This document shows positions 26,144-34,329 of a stretch of 64,000 nt of DNA, one piece after another (position 1 is the stretch's first letter; every line of letters starts with the position of its first letter). Below the pieces are notes generated by a model. That model searched no databases, was not told the origin of the DNA, and saw only the letters and a list, made by a program, of their open reading frames with translations. The position numbers were made by a program, and so were the translations under genes. Source of the DNA: Modestobacter sp. Leaf380 (GTDB lineage Bacteria > Actinomycetota > Actinomycetes > Mycobacteriales > Geodermatophilaceae); contig NZ_LMQC01000023.1 in assembly GCF_001424485.1 (NCBI RefSeq), positions 2,613 through 66,612 on the forward strand, given 5' to 3'.

Positions 26144-27736
26144 TCAACCGGGCACGCCGGGGGGCGCAACCCTCCGGAGGGCGAACTTCTGGATCTTGCC
26201 GCTGGGCGTCCGGGGCAGCTCGTCGAGCACACGCAGCGACTCCGGCCAGAACTGGACGGCGACGCCCTCGCCGGCCAGGAACGCCCCCAGCTCGGCGACA
26301 GTCGGGGCTGCCGTCCCGGGGACCAGGACCAGGCAGGCGCACGCGGTCTCGCCCAGTCGCTCGTGCGGGACCGGCACGAGGGCGACCTCCCGCACCGCGG
26401 GGTGGGTGAGCAGGACGTTCTCGACGTCGACGACCGGGATGTTCTCCCCGCCCCGGATGATGATGTCCTTGGTCCGTCCGCTGATCCGGATGTGCCCACG
26501 CGCGTCGACGACCTTCGCCCGGTCACCGGTCATCAGGAACCCGTCGACGGTGCGGGCGGCGGCATCGAGGTCGGGTCGTTCGTAGTAGCCGATGGTCAGG
26601 CCCGGGCCCCGGATCTGCAGGTCCCCCTCGGCGCCGACGGCCACCGGGTCGCCGTGCTCGTCGACCACGCGGACCTGGGCGGGCCCAGCCGGGCGGCCGT
26701 CGCTGGTGCCGGCCAGCGACGGGTCGTCGCCCACGGCGGTCGACGTCCCGATGGGGTACTCGCTCATCCCCCAGCCGGCGACCACCCGACAGCCGTGCCG
26801 AGCCACCGCCCGCTCGACGAGCACCGGGGGGATGGGAGCCCCTGCGCAGACGAACACCGCGGGCAGTCGGGCACCGGGTCGCCCCGCTGCGGCGAGCAGG
26901 TCGGTGAGGAACGGGGTGGCGCCCATCGAGAACGACACGTCGTACCGCGCGGTGAGGTCCAGGGCCTCCTCGGCGTCCCAGGACTCCTGCAGCACGACCT
27001 CCCCGCCACCCCGCAGCGGCATCACGATGCCCCACGTGAAGCCGGTGAGGTGACCGAAGGGGGAGACGACCAACGACCGCAGGCCCTCCCCGAAGCCGGC
27101 ATGTCCGACGAAGCCGTCGACGGCAGCGTGCATGGAGGCCGCGGAGTGCATGACGCCCTTGGGCTCACCCGTGGTGCCCGAGGTGAACGCGAGGACCGCG
27201 GGGTCGTCGAGGCCGGTCGGCGTGACCGGGGTCGGGGCCCCGCTCAGCGGCTCGCGCAGCACCGCGCTGCCCAGCAGACCGGCGTGCGCCGTCTCGCCCA
27301 CGCAGATCACGTGCTGGAGGGTCGACACCTCCCCGAGCAACGTCGCGGCGAGACCTGCGTGGTCGAAGCGCCGGTGCCGGGAGGGCACCACCAGGATCGT
27401 GCACCGGGTGCGCCGCAGGACGTGGCCGAGTTCCCGGCGCCGGTAGATCGTGGTGAGCGGGCACACCACGGCTCCGATCCGAGCCGCCGCGTACGTGTAG
27501 ACGACCGCCTCGAGCCCGTTGGGCAACTGCAGGCACAGCACGTCACCGGCGCGGAGGCCCAGCTCTGCCAGCCGGGTGCTCACCGCCGCGACCTCCGCCA
27601 GCAGCTGTGCGCCGGTGAGCTCGACCCAGTCGACGCCCTCACGTCGTCCGGCCAGGGCACGACGGTCGAGCCCCCTGCTCTGCAGCCCGGAGGTGAGGCC
27701 TCCGAAGAGGGTGTCCGCTGATGTCTCTGGTGCCAC
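26144..27736 (-). CDS. AMP-dependent acyl-CoA synthetase/ligase
   Basis: This 530-residue adenylate-forming enzyme activates a carboxylic acid to its CoA thioester. Motifs are the P-loop-like FTSGTTGEPKG, the A5 region GWGMSEYPIGTS, TGDRAKVVDARGHIRISGR-TKD and the catalytic lysine in RTPSGKIQK. It resembles cyclohexanecarboxylate/short-chain acyl ligases. The GTG at 27736 follows GAGAGGG; the frame extending to 28195 is a shadow of the SDR gene. It is downstream of the SDR and sugar porter genes in one direction. The acid substrate is unknown. Confidence 0.92.
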   Translation of the reverse strand: MAPETSADTLFGGLTSGLQSRGLDRRALAGRREGVDWVELTGAQLLAEVAAVSTRLAELGLRAGDVLCLQLPNGLEAVVYTYAAARIGAVVCPLTTIYRRRELGHVLRRTRCTILVVPSRHRRFDHAGLAATLLGEVSTLQHVICVGETAHAGLLGSAVLREPLSGAPTPVTPTGLDDPAVLAFTSGTTGEPKGVMHSAASMHAAVDGFVGHAGFGEGLRSLVVSPFGHLTGFTWGIVMPLRGGGEVVLQESWDAEEALDLTARYDVSFSMGATPFLTDLLAAAGRPGARLPAVFVCAGAPIPPVLVERAVARHGCRVVAGWGMSEYPIGTSTAVGDDPSLAGTSDGRPAGPAQVRVVDEHGDPVAVGAEGDLQIRGPGLTIGYYERPDLDAAARTVDGFLMTGDRAKVVDARGHIRISGRTKDIIIRGGENIPVVDVENVLLTHPAVREVALVPVPHERLGETACACLVLVPGTAAPTVAELGAFLAGEGVAVQFWPESLRVLDELPRTPSGKIQKFALRRVAPPGVPG

Positions 27737-27795
27737 GTGCGGTTCCCTCTCGTCGACGACCCCTCCGGGCGGGTCACGGACCTGCTGCGGTGGGC

Positions 27796-28563
27796 TCAGA
27801 GACCCACGGTCTGCCCGCCGTCCACGACCATCGCCATGCCGGTCGCGAACGCGCCGAGGTCGGAGGACAACCACAGGACGGCGGAGGCTATCTCCTCCGG
27901 CCGGCCCATCCGACCGACGGGCTCCTGGCCGATCACCCGGGCGCGGCCCTCGTCGGTGCCACCGGAGAACCGGTTCATCATCGGGGTCTCGATGATGCCG
28001 GGACAGACGGCGTTGACCCGGATGCCCTGGGCTGCGTAGTCCAGCGCAGCGGACTTGGTCAGGCCGATCAGCCCGTGCTTGGCCGCGACGTAGGCCGCCT
28101 GTCCGGCGATGCCGACGACCCCGGCACCGGAGGAGGTGTTCACGATCGAGCCCCCGCCGTTCGCCAGCATCGCCGGGATCTGGTGCTTCATGCACAGGAA
28201 CGCGCTGGTCAGGTCGACGGCGATCAACCGGGCCCAGGCGTCCTCCTCGATGTCGGTGAGCGGCGCCGCGGGCTGCTCGATGCCGGCGTTGTTGAAGGCG
28301 GCGTCCAGCCGACCGAACCGCTCCACCGTGCCGGCGACGGCGGCGGCGACGTCTCGGGAGGAGGTGACGTCGCAGGTGAGGGCGAGGACCTCACCCCCGT
28401 GCTCGGCCACCAGGCGGGCGGTCTCCTCGTTGGCCGCGGCGTCGACGTCGAGCACGGCGAGCCGGGCACCCTCCGCGGCGAAGGCGACGGCGGTGGCGCG
28501 GCCGATGCCGCTGCCGGCACCGGTGACGAACGCGACCTTGCCGGTGAACCTGGGCTGGGTCAT
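27796..28563 (-). CDS. SDR family oxidoreductase
   Basis: This 255-residue classical short-chain dehydrogenase has TGAGSGIG, the NNAG motif, the serine in NTSSGAGV and the catalytic YVAAK. It matches the glucose-1-dehydrogenase/cyclopentanol-type group. The ATG at 28563 follows GAGCGTCAG. It sits between the sugar porter and the acyl-CoA ligase, 60 bases from either, so the three probably form one operon under the operator at 30159. Confidence 0.9.
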   Translation of the reverse strand: MTQPRFTGKVAFVTGAGSGIGRATAVAFAAEGARLAVLDVDAAANEETARLVAEHGGEVLALTCDVTSSRDVAAAVAGTVERFGRLDAAFNNAGIEQPAAPLTDIEEDAWARLIAVDLTSAFLCMKHQIPAMLANGGGSIVNTSSGAGVVGIAGQAAYVAAKHGLIGLTKSAALDYAAQGIRVNAVCPGIIETPMMNRFSGGTDEGRARVIGQEPVGRMGRPEEIASAVLWLSSDLGAFATGMAMVVDGGQTVGL

Positions 28564-28623
28564 CTGACGCTCCTGCTCTCTGTGGATCGGGTGGTCCAGG
28601 TGGTGGTCACGTGGTGGTGTCGC

Positions 28624-30069
28624 TCAGCCGACGGGGCGGGTCGCCGAGGGGGCGCTGTAGCGCTCGCGCAGGTCGACCTCGAGTTCCTCGAGGGTGCGGC
28701 CCTTGGTCTCGGGGATGTACCGGAAGGCGAACAGCGCAGCCAGCACGTTGAGCACCATGAACCCGCCGAAGACGGTGACCGACCCCAGCGACTCCGCCAG
28801 GATCGGGAACAGGAAGGAGATCAGGGCGTTGGCGACCCAGAGCCCACCCAGGGAAGCGCCCATGGCGAAGCCGCGGATGGGCAGCGGGAAGAGCTCGGAC
28901 AAGACGATGAAGCCGGTCGTGCCCAGGAAGGTCACCATGAACGCGGTGACCAGCAGCATGAAGACCAGGATCAGCGAGGACCGCAGCGTCGAGGACGGCA
29001 GCAGGTAGACGGCCAGCAGGCCCAGGTGCGAGGCTGCCACGCCGCCGAAGCCCAGCAGCATCATCCGGCGCCGCCCCATGAGCCCGAGGATCCACATCCC
29101 CAGCACGGTGAAGACGATCATCGCGATCCCGACGGTGACCGAGGCCAGCAGGGATGCCGACCGGGTGAAGCCCGAGGTCTCCAGCACGGTCGGGGCGTAG
29201 TACATGACCACGTTGATGCCGGTGGTCTGCTGGGCCACGGCCAGCACGATGCCGACCAGGATCAGCCGCTTCATCCAGGGCGAGCTCTTCAGCACGGCCA
29301 GCACCGAGGTCTTGGGCTGCTTGCTGTCGGCCTGCACGAGCTCGGTGATCTGGCGGTACTCCTGCGCGGCCTGCTCGGCGGGGTGGGCGCGCTCCAGGGT
29401 CTCCCGCGCCTCGGCCCAGCGCTGCTTGCTGGCGTACCAGCGCGGGGTGTCGGGCAGGCTCATCATGCCCAGCAGGAAGGCGACCGCCGGGATGACGGCG
29501 ATGCCGAGCATGAAGCGCCACACGCCCTGGCTGTCGATCAGGTTGGCGAGCACCGCGTTCATCACGAAGGCCAGGAAGAGCCCGATGACCAGCATCAGCT
29601 GGTTGACCGTGACGATGCGGCCGCGCTGGGAGGCGGGCGCCATCTCCGCGAGGTACAGCGGCACGACGACGGAGGCAGCGCCGACCGCGTAGCCCAGGGC
29701 GACGCGGGAGAGGACCAGGGTCGGCACGTCCGGCGCCAGCGCACACGCCGCGGTGCTGACCACGAAGACGACGCCGGAGATCACCAGCGAGCGCTTGCGG
29801 CCCAGCCGGTCGGCGATGGGTCCACCCAGCAGCGCCCCCGCCGTGGCGCCGGGGAACAACAGCGAGGTCACCAGCAGGCCCTCGGTGAGGGTGGTCAGCG
29901 CCAGGTCCTCCCGCAGGTAGACCAGCGCACCGGCGATGACGCCGGTGTCGAAGCCGAAGAGCAGGCCACCGAGGCTGGCGATGGCGGTGAGCCGGAAGAG
30001 GAACGTGCGGGAGTCCTCGTGGCCACCGGAGGGGGCCGGGGCACGCGTGGGTGCGTCGATCTGGGTCAC
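28624..30069 (-). CDS. MFS sugar porter
   Basis: This 481-residue transporter has twelve hydrophobic segments and the sugar-porter signatures FGFDTGVIAGAL, ADRLGRKR, QQTTGINVVMYY and PETKGRTLEELE. It probably imports a sugar, polyol or sugar acid with protons. The GTG at 30069 is preferred because AAGAGG lies six bases before it; ATGs at 30075 and 30114 are in frame. The promoter carries an IclR-type operator at 30159-30177, shared with the divergent SnoaL-like gene. Confidence 0.92.
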   Translation of the reverse strand: MTQIDAPTRAPAPSGGHEDSRTFLFRLTAIASLGGLLFGFDTGVIAGALVYLREDLALTTLTEGLLVTSLLFPGATAGALLGGPIADRLGRKRSLVISGVVFVVSTAACALAPDVPTLVLSRVALGYAVGAASVVVPLYLAEMAPASQRGRIVTVNQLMLVIGLFLAFVMNAVLANLIDSQGVWRFMLGIAVIPAVAFLLGMMSLPDTPRWYASKQRWAEARETLERAHPAEQAAQEYRQITELVQADSKQPKTSVLAVLKSSPWMKRLILVGIVLAVAQQTTGINVVMYYAPTVLETSGFTRSASLLASVTVGIAMIVFTVLGMWILGLMGRRRMMLLGFGGVAASHLGLLAVYLLPSSTLRSSLILVFMLLVTAFMVTFLGTTGFIVLSELFPLPIRGFAMGASLGGLWVANALISFLFPILAESLGSVTVFGGFMVLNVLAALFAFRYIPETKGRTLEELEVDLRERYSAPSATRPVG

Positions 30070-30158
30070 GATCATCCTCTTCGCCGGTCGACGTCGACCG
30101 CGGTCGTGGGACAAGGGAGCGCCTGGCCGGTATGGCCTGAGACACAGTGCCGGAAAGA

Positions 30159-30177
30159 TATCCTGTACTGTGGGACA
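30159..30177. promoter_or_regulatory. IclR-type operator, site 1
   Basis: TATCCTGTACTGTGGGACA matches TATCC[CT]-N7-GGGA, the arrangement found at 33430, 36992 and 42655. It lies between the divergent MFS porter and SnoaL-like genes, so it can control both. Confidence 0.65.
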
Positions 30178-30273
30178 TCGTCAACAAACCGGCCGGGCAT
30201 CGACACCAGCCGGGCCACCCGACGGCCGCCACCCCCGGGGTCCGGCCGCCCACGCTCCCGAGAGGCCGATCCC

Positions 30274-30669
30274 ATGCGCGCGAGCACCCAGACCACGGAG
30301 TTGCTGACCGCCTACTACGCCGCGATGGAGGCCAACCGCCGCGACCTCCTCGCCGGCTACTACGCCCAGGACATGACCCTGACCTTCGGGAACGCCGCAC
30401 CGATCCAGGGCCGAGAAGCGGTCGTCGAGGCCTTCGGCGACGTGCTCGACCGGGTCCGGTCCCTGGCCCACGACCTCGTCCGGGTCTGGGAGGAGGAGGA
30501 CGGTGTCGTCGTCCTGGAGTCCCTCGGCCGGTGGACCACCCGGGCGGGCACGGTCCTGGAGATCCCTGCCGCCACGGCGATCACCGTCGTCGACGGCGTC
30601 TTCACCGACCAGCGCATCTGGGTCGACAACGCCCCGGTCTTCGCCGCCCTGGAGCGCGAGGGCGCGTGA
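30274..30669 (+). CDS. SnoaL-like / nuclear transport factor 2 fold protein
   Basis: This 131-residue protein has the cone-shaped NTF2-like pattern: a long first helix (ELLTAYYAAMEANRRDLLAGYYAQDM), then the sheet with FGNAAPIQGREAVVEAF and ITVVDGVFTDQRIWVD. Family members are small isomerases, hydrolases or binding proteins. The ATG at 30274 follows GAGAGGC. It is followed by a cupin gene 68 bases on and is expressed divergently from the porter. Its reaction is unknown. Confidence 0.75.
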   Translation: MRASTQTTELLTAYYAAMEANRRDLLAGYYAQDMTLTFGNAAPIQGREAVVEAFGDVLDRVRSLAHDLVRVWEEEDGVVVLESLGRWTTRAGTVLEIPAATAITVVDGVFTDQRIWVDNAPVFAALEREGA

Positions 30670-30737
30670 CCCCCTGACCGCCTGACCGCTGACCCGCTGA
30701 ACACCCACCCCACCCACCGCACAGCGAAGGACCTCTG

Positions 30738-31265
30738 ATGCCCGGAGCACACCGCGACGTCCAGTCACGCCTGATCGTCACCGGCCTGGACGAGGACGGG
30801 AGGTCGACGTTCGTCAGCGACGGCCCCACGACCGACCGCCTGGTCGCCGACGGCTACACCCGCAACCACCTGTGGCAGGCCGTCGAGGTGCCGACCCCGA
30901 CGACGGCGCCCACCGGACCGGGGGGCGCCGACGTCATCCCGCCGCCGCCCGCGGGTCTCAACTACGTGATCACCGCGTTCGCCCCGGACAGCGAGTGGGA
31001 CTACGAGGGTGGCTACGCGCGCATCCTGGCCGAGTCCGGGGCCGGTGGCGCCGTCGACCCCGACGACGCCCCGGGCATGCACACCACCGACACCATCGAC
31101 ATCGTGACGGTGATCTCCGGTGAGGCCTGCGTGCTGCTCGACACCGGCGAGACCACGATGCGGGTGGGCGACACGATCATCCAGCGCGGCACCAAGCACG
31201 CCTGGCGCAACCGCACCACCGAGCCCTGCGTGGTCTCCGCGGTGCACGTGAGCGCCCGGCGCTGA
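30738..31265 (+). CDS. Cupin domain protein
   Basis: This 175-residue protein has a single C-terminal cupin barrel, with MHTTDTIDIVTVISGEACVLLDTGE and a second motif GDTIIQRGTKHAWRNR. The metal ligands are reduced: one His in MHTTD and one in KHAW. This type is often seen with sugar-acid or aromatic catabolism. The ATG at 30738 follows GAAGGACCTCTG. It ends before a strong hairpin, facing the kinase gene. Confidence 0.8.
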   Translation: MPGAHRDVQSRLIVTGLDEDGRSTFVSDGPTTDRLVADGYTRNHLWQAVEVPTPTTAPTGPGGADVIPPPPAGLNYVITAFAPDSEWDYEGGYARILAESGAGGAVDPDDAPGMHTTDTIDIVTVISGEACVLLDTGETTMRVGDTIIQRGTKHAWRNRTTEPCVVSAVHVSARR

Positions 31266-31291
31266 GCCACCGGTCACACCGACGAGCAGGC

Positions 31292-31335
31292 CCGGGCCCG
31301 GGACGGCGAGGAGGTCCTCGTCGTCCCGGGCCCGG
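31292..31335. terminator. Strong bidirectional hairpin
   Basis: CCGGGCCCGGGACG (31292-31305) pairs with CGTCCCGGGCCCGG (31322-31335). After a G/T mismatch the stem continues with CGAGGA/TCCTCG. It lies between the convergent cupin and kinase genes. Confidence 0.7.
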
Positions 31336-31357
31336 GGCGTGCGTCAGCCGGTCGGGC

Positions 31358-32611
31358 TCACACCGGCACCCGGGTGTCCACGGCGTCCAGCACGCGCGTG
31401 AGGGTGTCGGGTCCACCCACGTTGCCGGGGACGACGACGTAGAGCAGGTCCCGGCCGTCGGCAGCGGTCAGCTGCCAGACCGACACCCCGGGCAGGACCT
31501 GGCCCAGGACGAGGGCGGACGTGGCCCCGATCCCGGTGCTGGCGACCTCCGCGGAGGTGATGCCGCCCTTGGCGACGACCACGTCCACCTCGGGGAGCAG
31601 GTCCGTCACCGCCGTGGTGAGCGCCCGCATGACCCGCTCGCCGTGGTCGAGGGTGTTGTGCTCCGGGGACCGCGACCGGTCCGTGGCCAGGAGCACGACC
31701 GGCGCCCCGGCGAAGGCCTGCCGGGCTGCCGCTGCCGTCGCGAGCCCGGCGGCGACCGGGTCGGCCAGCGCCGCGATGGTGTCGATGACGGCCGGGTCGC
31801 CCCACGCCGCGGCGATCGGGGAGAGCTGGGCACCGGCGCCCTGAGTGTGCGAACCGCACACCAGCAGCACCCGGCCGGGCGCCTGCACCACCGGGGTGGC
31901 CAGCAGTCCCGTGCTCGGCACGCCGGCGAGGGCGGCCGCCAGCGGGGCGGCACAGCGGACCACGACCCGACGACCCGCGGCGGTCGCGTCCTCCACGGCC
32001 CGGGCGATCAGGTCGACGTCACCGGCCTCGACGGCGTCGGGGAGCACCACGGCCCCACCTGGTGCGTCCCGGAGGACGGCAGCCAGCCCCCCGGCCCGGA
32101 CCCGGTCCAGGGGCACCGCGACCGCGTGGCGGGCGGACTTCTCGGCGACGTAGTCGACCAGCACGCCGGTACCGAAGGGGAACACCGGGTCCTGGGCGTA
32201 CTCGGTCTCGTGGGCCGGCAGGTCCTGGTCCCCGACCCGGACCCGGTGCACGCCGTCGCGGGTGGTGCGCCCGCCGTCGGGGAAGGCCGGCACGAAGAGC
32301 AGGACGGCGTCCCCGTCGAGGAAGACCTCGGACTCGGCGAACACGTGGCCGCGCAGCGTGGAGTCCCCGCGCAGGACGAACCTGACCGGCTCCCCCAGCT
32401 CCGCTGCGGCCGCCTCGCCGTCGGCCCGGACCCGGCGGACCAGGGCGACGGCCTGCTCCTCGTCCAGCGCCCTGCTGTTGGTCTGCACGTAGACGGAGTC
32501 CGTCGCGCGCAGGGCGGCGAGCAGTCGCTCCCCGGTGCTGCCCAGCAGCACCGTGACACCGGTCGCCGACTGGGTGCCGGTCGGGTCGTCGTCCAGGACG
32601 ACGGTCTTCAT
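31358..32611 (-). CDS. Four-carbon acid sugar kinase family protein (DUF1537)
   Basis: This 417-residue protein begins with the family hallmark LDDDPTGTQ and holds RGDSTLRGH in the N-terminal substrate-binding domain. The C-terminal nucleotide-binding domain has VVAKGGITSAEVAS. Characterised relatives (OtnK/DtnK/YgbK) phosphorylate 3- or 4-carbon sugar acids such as D-threonate, L-threonate or 2-oxo-tetronates. The ATG at 32611 starts directly at the first strand after AGGGG. It lies 25 bases after the racemase-like gene in the same operon, under the operator at 33430. It suggests the pathway makes a phosphorylated acid that an aldolase or dehydrogenase can split. Confidence 0.9.
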   Translation of the reverse strand: MKTVVLDDDPTGTQSATGVTVLLGSTGERLLAALRATDSVYVQTNSRALDEEQAVALVRRVRADGEAAAAELGEPVRFVLRGDSTLRGHVFAESEVFLDGDAVLLFVPAFPDGGRTTRDGVHRVRVGDQDLPAHETEYAQDPVFPFGTGVLVDYVAEKSARHAVAVPLDRVRAGGLAAVLRDAPGGAVVLPDAVEAGDVDLIARAVEDATAAGRRVVVRCAAPLAAALAGVPSTGLLATPVVQAPGRVLLVCGSHTQGAGAQLSPIAAAWGDPAVIDTIAALADPVAAGLATAAAARQAFAGAPVVLLATDRSRSPEHNTLDHGERVMRALTTAVTDLLPEVDVVVAKGGITSAEVASTGIGATSALVLGQVLPGVSVWQLTAADGRDLLYVVVPGNVGGPDTLTRVLDAVDTRVPV

Positions 32612-32636
32612 CGGGTCCCCTGTCCTGGGCGCGCGG

Positions 32637-33314
32637 TCAGGCGGGCAGGGCGGCGACGCGGGAGGCGAGCAGGTCGACACCCATCCGCGGGCTGGTGAGC
32701 ACCGTGAGCCCGGTGGTGTCGGCCAGCGTGCCGGCCAGGCGCGACATCGACGCCTGCGCCAGCACGATCAGGTCGACCTCGCGGGCCAGGTCGACCGCCT
32801 GCTCGGCGATCATCGCGTCGTGCCGCTCGCGGTCACCGGACATCAGCACGTCGAAGGCACCCGGGCACAGCCGCTGCTGCAGGGACACCTCGCGGCCCTG
32901 CGCCCGGGCCTGGGCCGCGATGAGGTCGGAGGTGGGGCCCAGGGTGGTGGGGACGGTGGCCAGCACCCCGATGCGGCTGCCCTCCCCGGCGGCGCGGATC
33001 GCCATCGCCTCGTCGATCTTGAGCACCGGGGTGGAGACGTGGGTGGCGGCGACGTCGAGCGCGGGCCCCAGCGAGGAGCACGCGGAGAAGATGATGTCGG
33101 CACCGGCGGCCTCGGCGGCCTGGGCCAGGTGGGTCATCCGCTCCTCGCTCCGGGTGGAGATGCCCTGCTCGCGGACCACCGTGGCCAGCACGTCGGAGTC
33201 CACGAAGTGCAGGACCTCGGCATCGGGGATGAGCTCGGCGATGAGGTCGTTGATCGCGGGTTCGACGGAGACGAACACGAAGCTCGTGTGCAGGATGGCG
33301 ATCTTCTTCGGCAC
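32637..33314 (-). CDS. Aspartate/glutamate racemase family protein
   Basis: This 225-residue protein matches the Asp/Glu/hydantoin racemase superfamily. The two catalytic cysteine regions would be IIFSACSSLGPAL and near the C-terminus. The first cysteine (SACSS) is present, but the second region (IVLAQASMSRLAG) has alanine, not cysteine. It is therefore likely an isomerase, decarboxylase or lyase relative rather than a two-base racemase. The GTG at 33314 follows GAGGGAGTG. It is first in the operon with the DUF1537 kinase and lies 116 bases after the operator at 33430. Confidence 0.75.
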   Translation of the reverse strand: MPKKIAILHTSFVFVSVEPAINDLIAELIPDAEVLHFVDSDVLATVVREQGISTRSEERMTHLAQAAEAAGADIIFSACSSLGPALDVAATHVSTPVLKIDEAMAIRAAGEGSRIGVLATVPTTLGPTSDLIAAQARAQGREVSLQQRLCPGAFDVLMSGDRERHDAMIAEQAVDLAREVDLIVLAQASMSRLAGTLADTTGLTVLTSPRMGVDLLASRVAALPA

Positions 33315-33429
33315 GGGGCACTCCCTCATCTGGCGTCGTCGTGGACGCCGTGCACCCGGTGTCCACCAGGGGGCGGGGCGACCGGGACGTCGATGTCCGC
33401 TGCCGGTCGAGACAGGAACCCCTGCACGA

Positions 33430-33448
33430 TATCCCGGCATGTGGGACT
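33430..33448. promoter_or_regulatory. IclR-type operator, site 2
   Basis: TATCCCGGCATGTGGGACT has the same TATCCC-N7-GGGA geometry as sites at 30159, 36992 and 42655. It lies between the IclR gene stop and the start of the racemase-kinase operon, which it probably controls. Confidence 0.7.
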
Positions 33449-33469
33449 ACACAACAGGCAGAGGGGCGT

Positions 33470-34297
33470 TCAGTCGGTCTGGCGCTCCTGGAGGCGCGCC
33501 GAGATGGTGGCCGCGGCCTCCGTGACGGCCCGCACCGCCTGCTCGAGTTCCACATCGCGCCGTTCGACCTCGTCCCAGGCGACCCCGACGCTGCCCAGCG
33601 CCGTGCGCTGCGGGGTGAGCACCGGTGCGGCCACGCCGTACACCCCGGGGTTGAACTCCCCCAGCGTCACCAGGTGCCCGTCGCGCTTGATGGTGCCCAG
33701 GGCCGCCCGGAACTCGGCCCAGTCGCGCCCGAGCCCGGCATCGGCGATGGCCTGCTCGTGCTGGGCGTAGATGGCCTTGAGCCGGTAGTGCGGGAGGTGG
33801 GCCAGGATCACCTTGGACACCGCCCCCTGGAAGAGCGGACGCCGCTGCCCCCGGCGGAACCGGTTGGTCGGACTGGACGGCGCCCGGTACTCCCCGATGC
33901 ACAGCACGGACTCCCGGAACGCCGTGCACAGCAGCGCGGAGTGGCCGATGGTGTCCACCAGACCCTCCAGCACGCCGTCGCTGGCCAACAGCAACGGGTC
34001 GGTGAGCCGGATCTGCAGGTCCATCTCGATGATCCGCGGACCCAGGCTGTAGTAGCCGTTGCGAACGGAGGTCAGCAGCCCCGCGTCGTGCAGGGTCTTG
34101 ATGTAGCGGTACCCGGTCGACCGGGAGGCCTGGACGGCGTCGATGATCGACGCCGTCGACCACACGGGCCGCTCGGCGCTGAAGAGGTCCAGGATCTGGA
34201 AGGTCTTGGCCGGGCTGCCGGCGGCGTCGTCGGCACCACCGCCCACGGACTCCCGGTCCTCGGGGTCCGGACCGTCCGGTGACTCGGGTGCAGGCAC
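33470..34297 (-). CDS. IclR family transcriptional regulator
   Basis: This 275-residue regulator has an N-terminal winged helix-turn-helix (KTFQILDLFSAERPVW, then ASRSTGYRYIKTLHDAGLL) and a C-terminal effector-binding domain of the IclR type (GHSALLCTAFRESVLCIGEY, GVYGVAAPVLTPQ). It probably binds a pathway metabolite and controls the catabolic operons around it. The GTG at 34297 is chosen; upstream codons run into the neighbour's 3' region. It lies 32 bases after the aldehyde dehydrogenase stop, so it may be cotranscribed from the operator-containing promoter at 36992. A weak operator-like site lies at 34308-34326. Confidence 0.9.
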   Translation of the reverse strand: MPAPESPDGPDPEDRESVGGGADDAAGSPAKTFQILDLFSAERPVWSTASIIDAVQASRSTGYRYIKTLHDAGLLTSVRNGYYSLGPRIIEMDLQIRLTDPLLLASDGVLEGLVDTIGHSALLCTAFRESVLCIGEYRAPSSPTNRFRRGQRRPLFQGAVSKVILAHLPHYRLKAIYAQHEQAIADAGLGRDWAEFRAALGTIKRDGHLVTLGEFNPGVYGVAAPVLTPQRTALGSVGVAWDEVERRDVELEQAVRAVTEAAATISARLQERQTD

Positions 34298-34307
34298 CCC
34301 CGCACGA

Positions 34308-34326
34308 TATCGGTCCCCACGGGCTC
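34308..34326. promoter_or_regulatory. Degenerate IclR-type operator before the IclR gene
   Basis: TATCGGTCCCCACGGGCTC keeps TATC and GGG at the same spacing but loses two positions. It shares the flanking GCACGATATC with site 2. It may allow weak autoregulation. Confidence 0.3.
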
Positions 34327-34329
34327 CGC

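Noticed and set aside
27721-30669. 982-codon plus-strand frame over the SDR and MFS genes
   Set aside because: Low-complexity His/Gly/Gln/Asp composition typical of an antisense shadow in GC-rich DNA. The SnoaL-like gene only happens to share its 3' frame.
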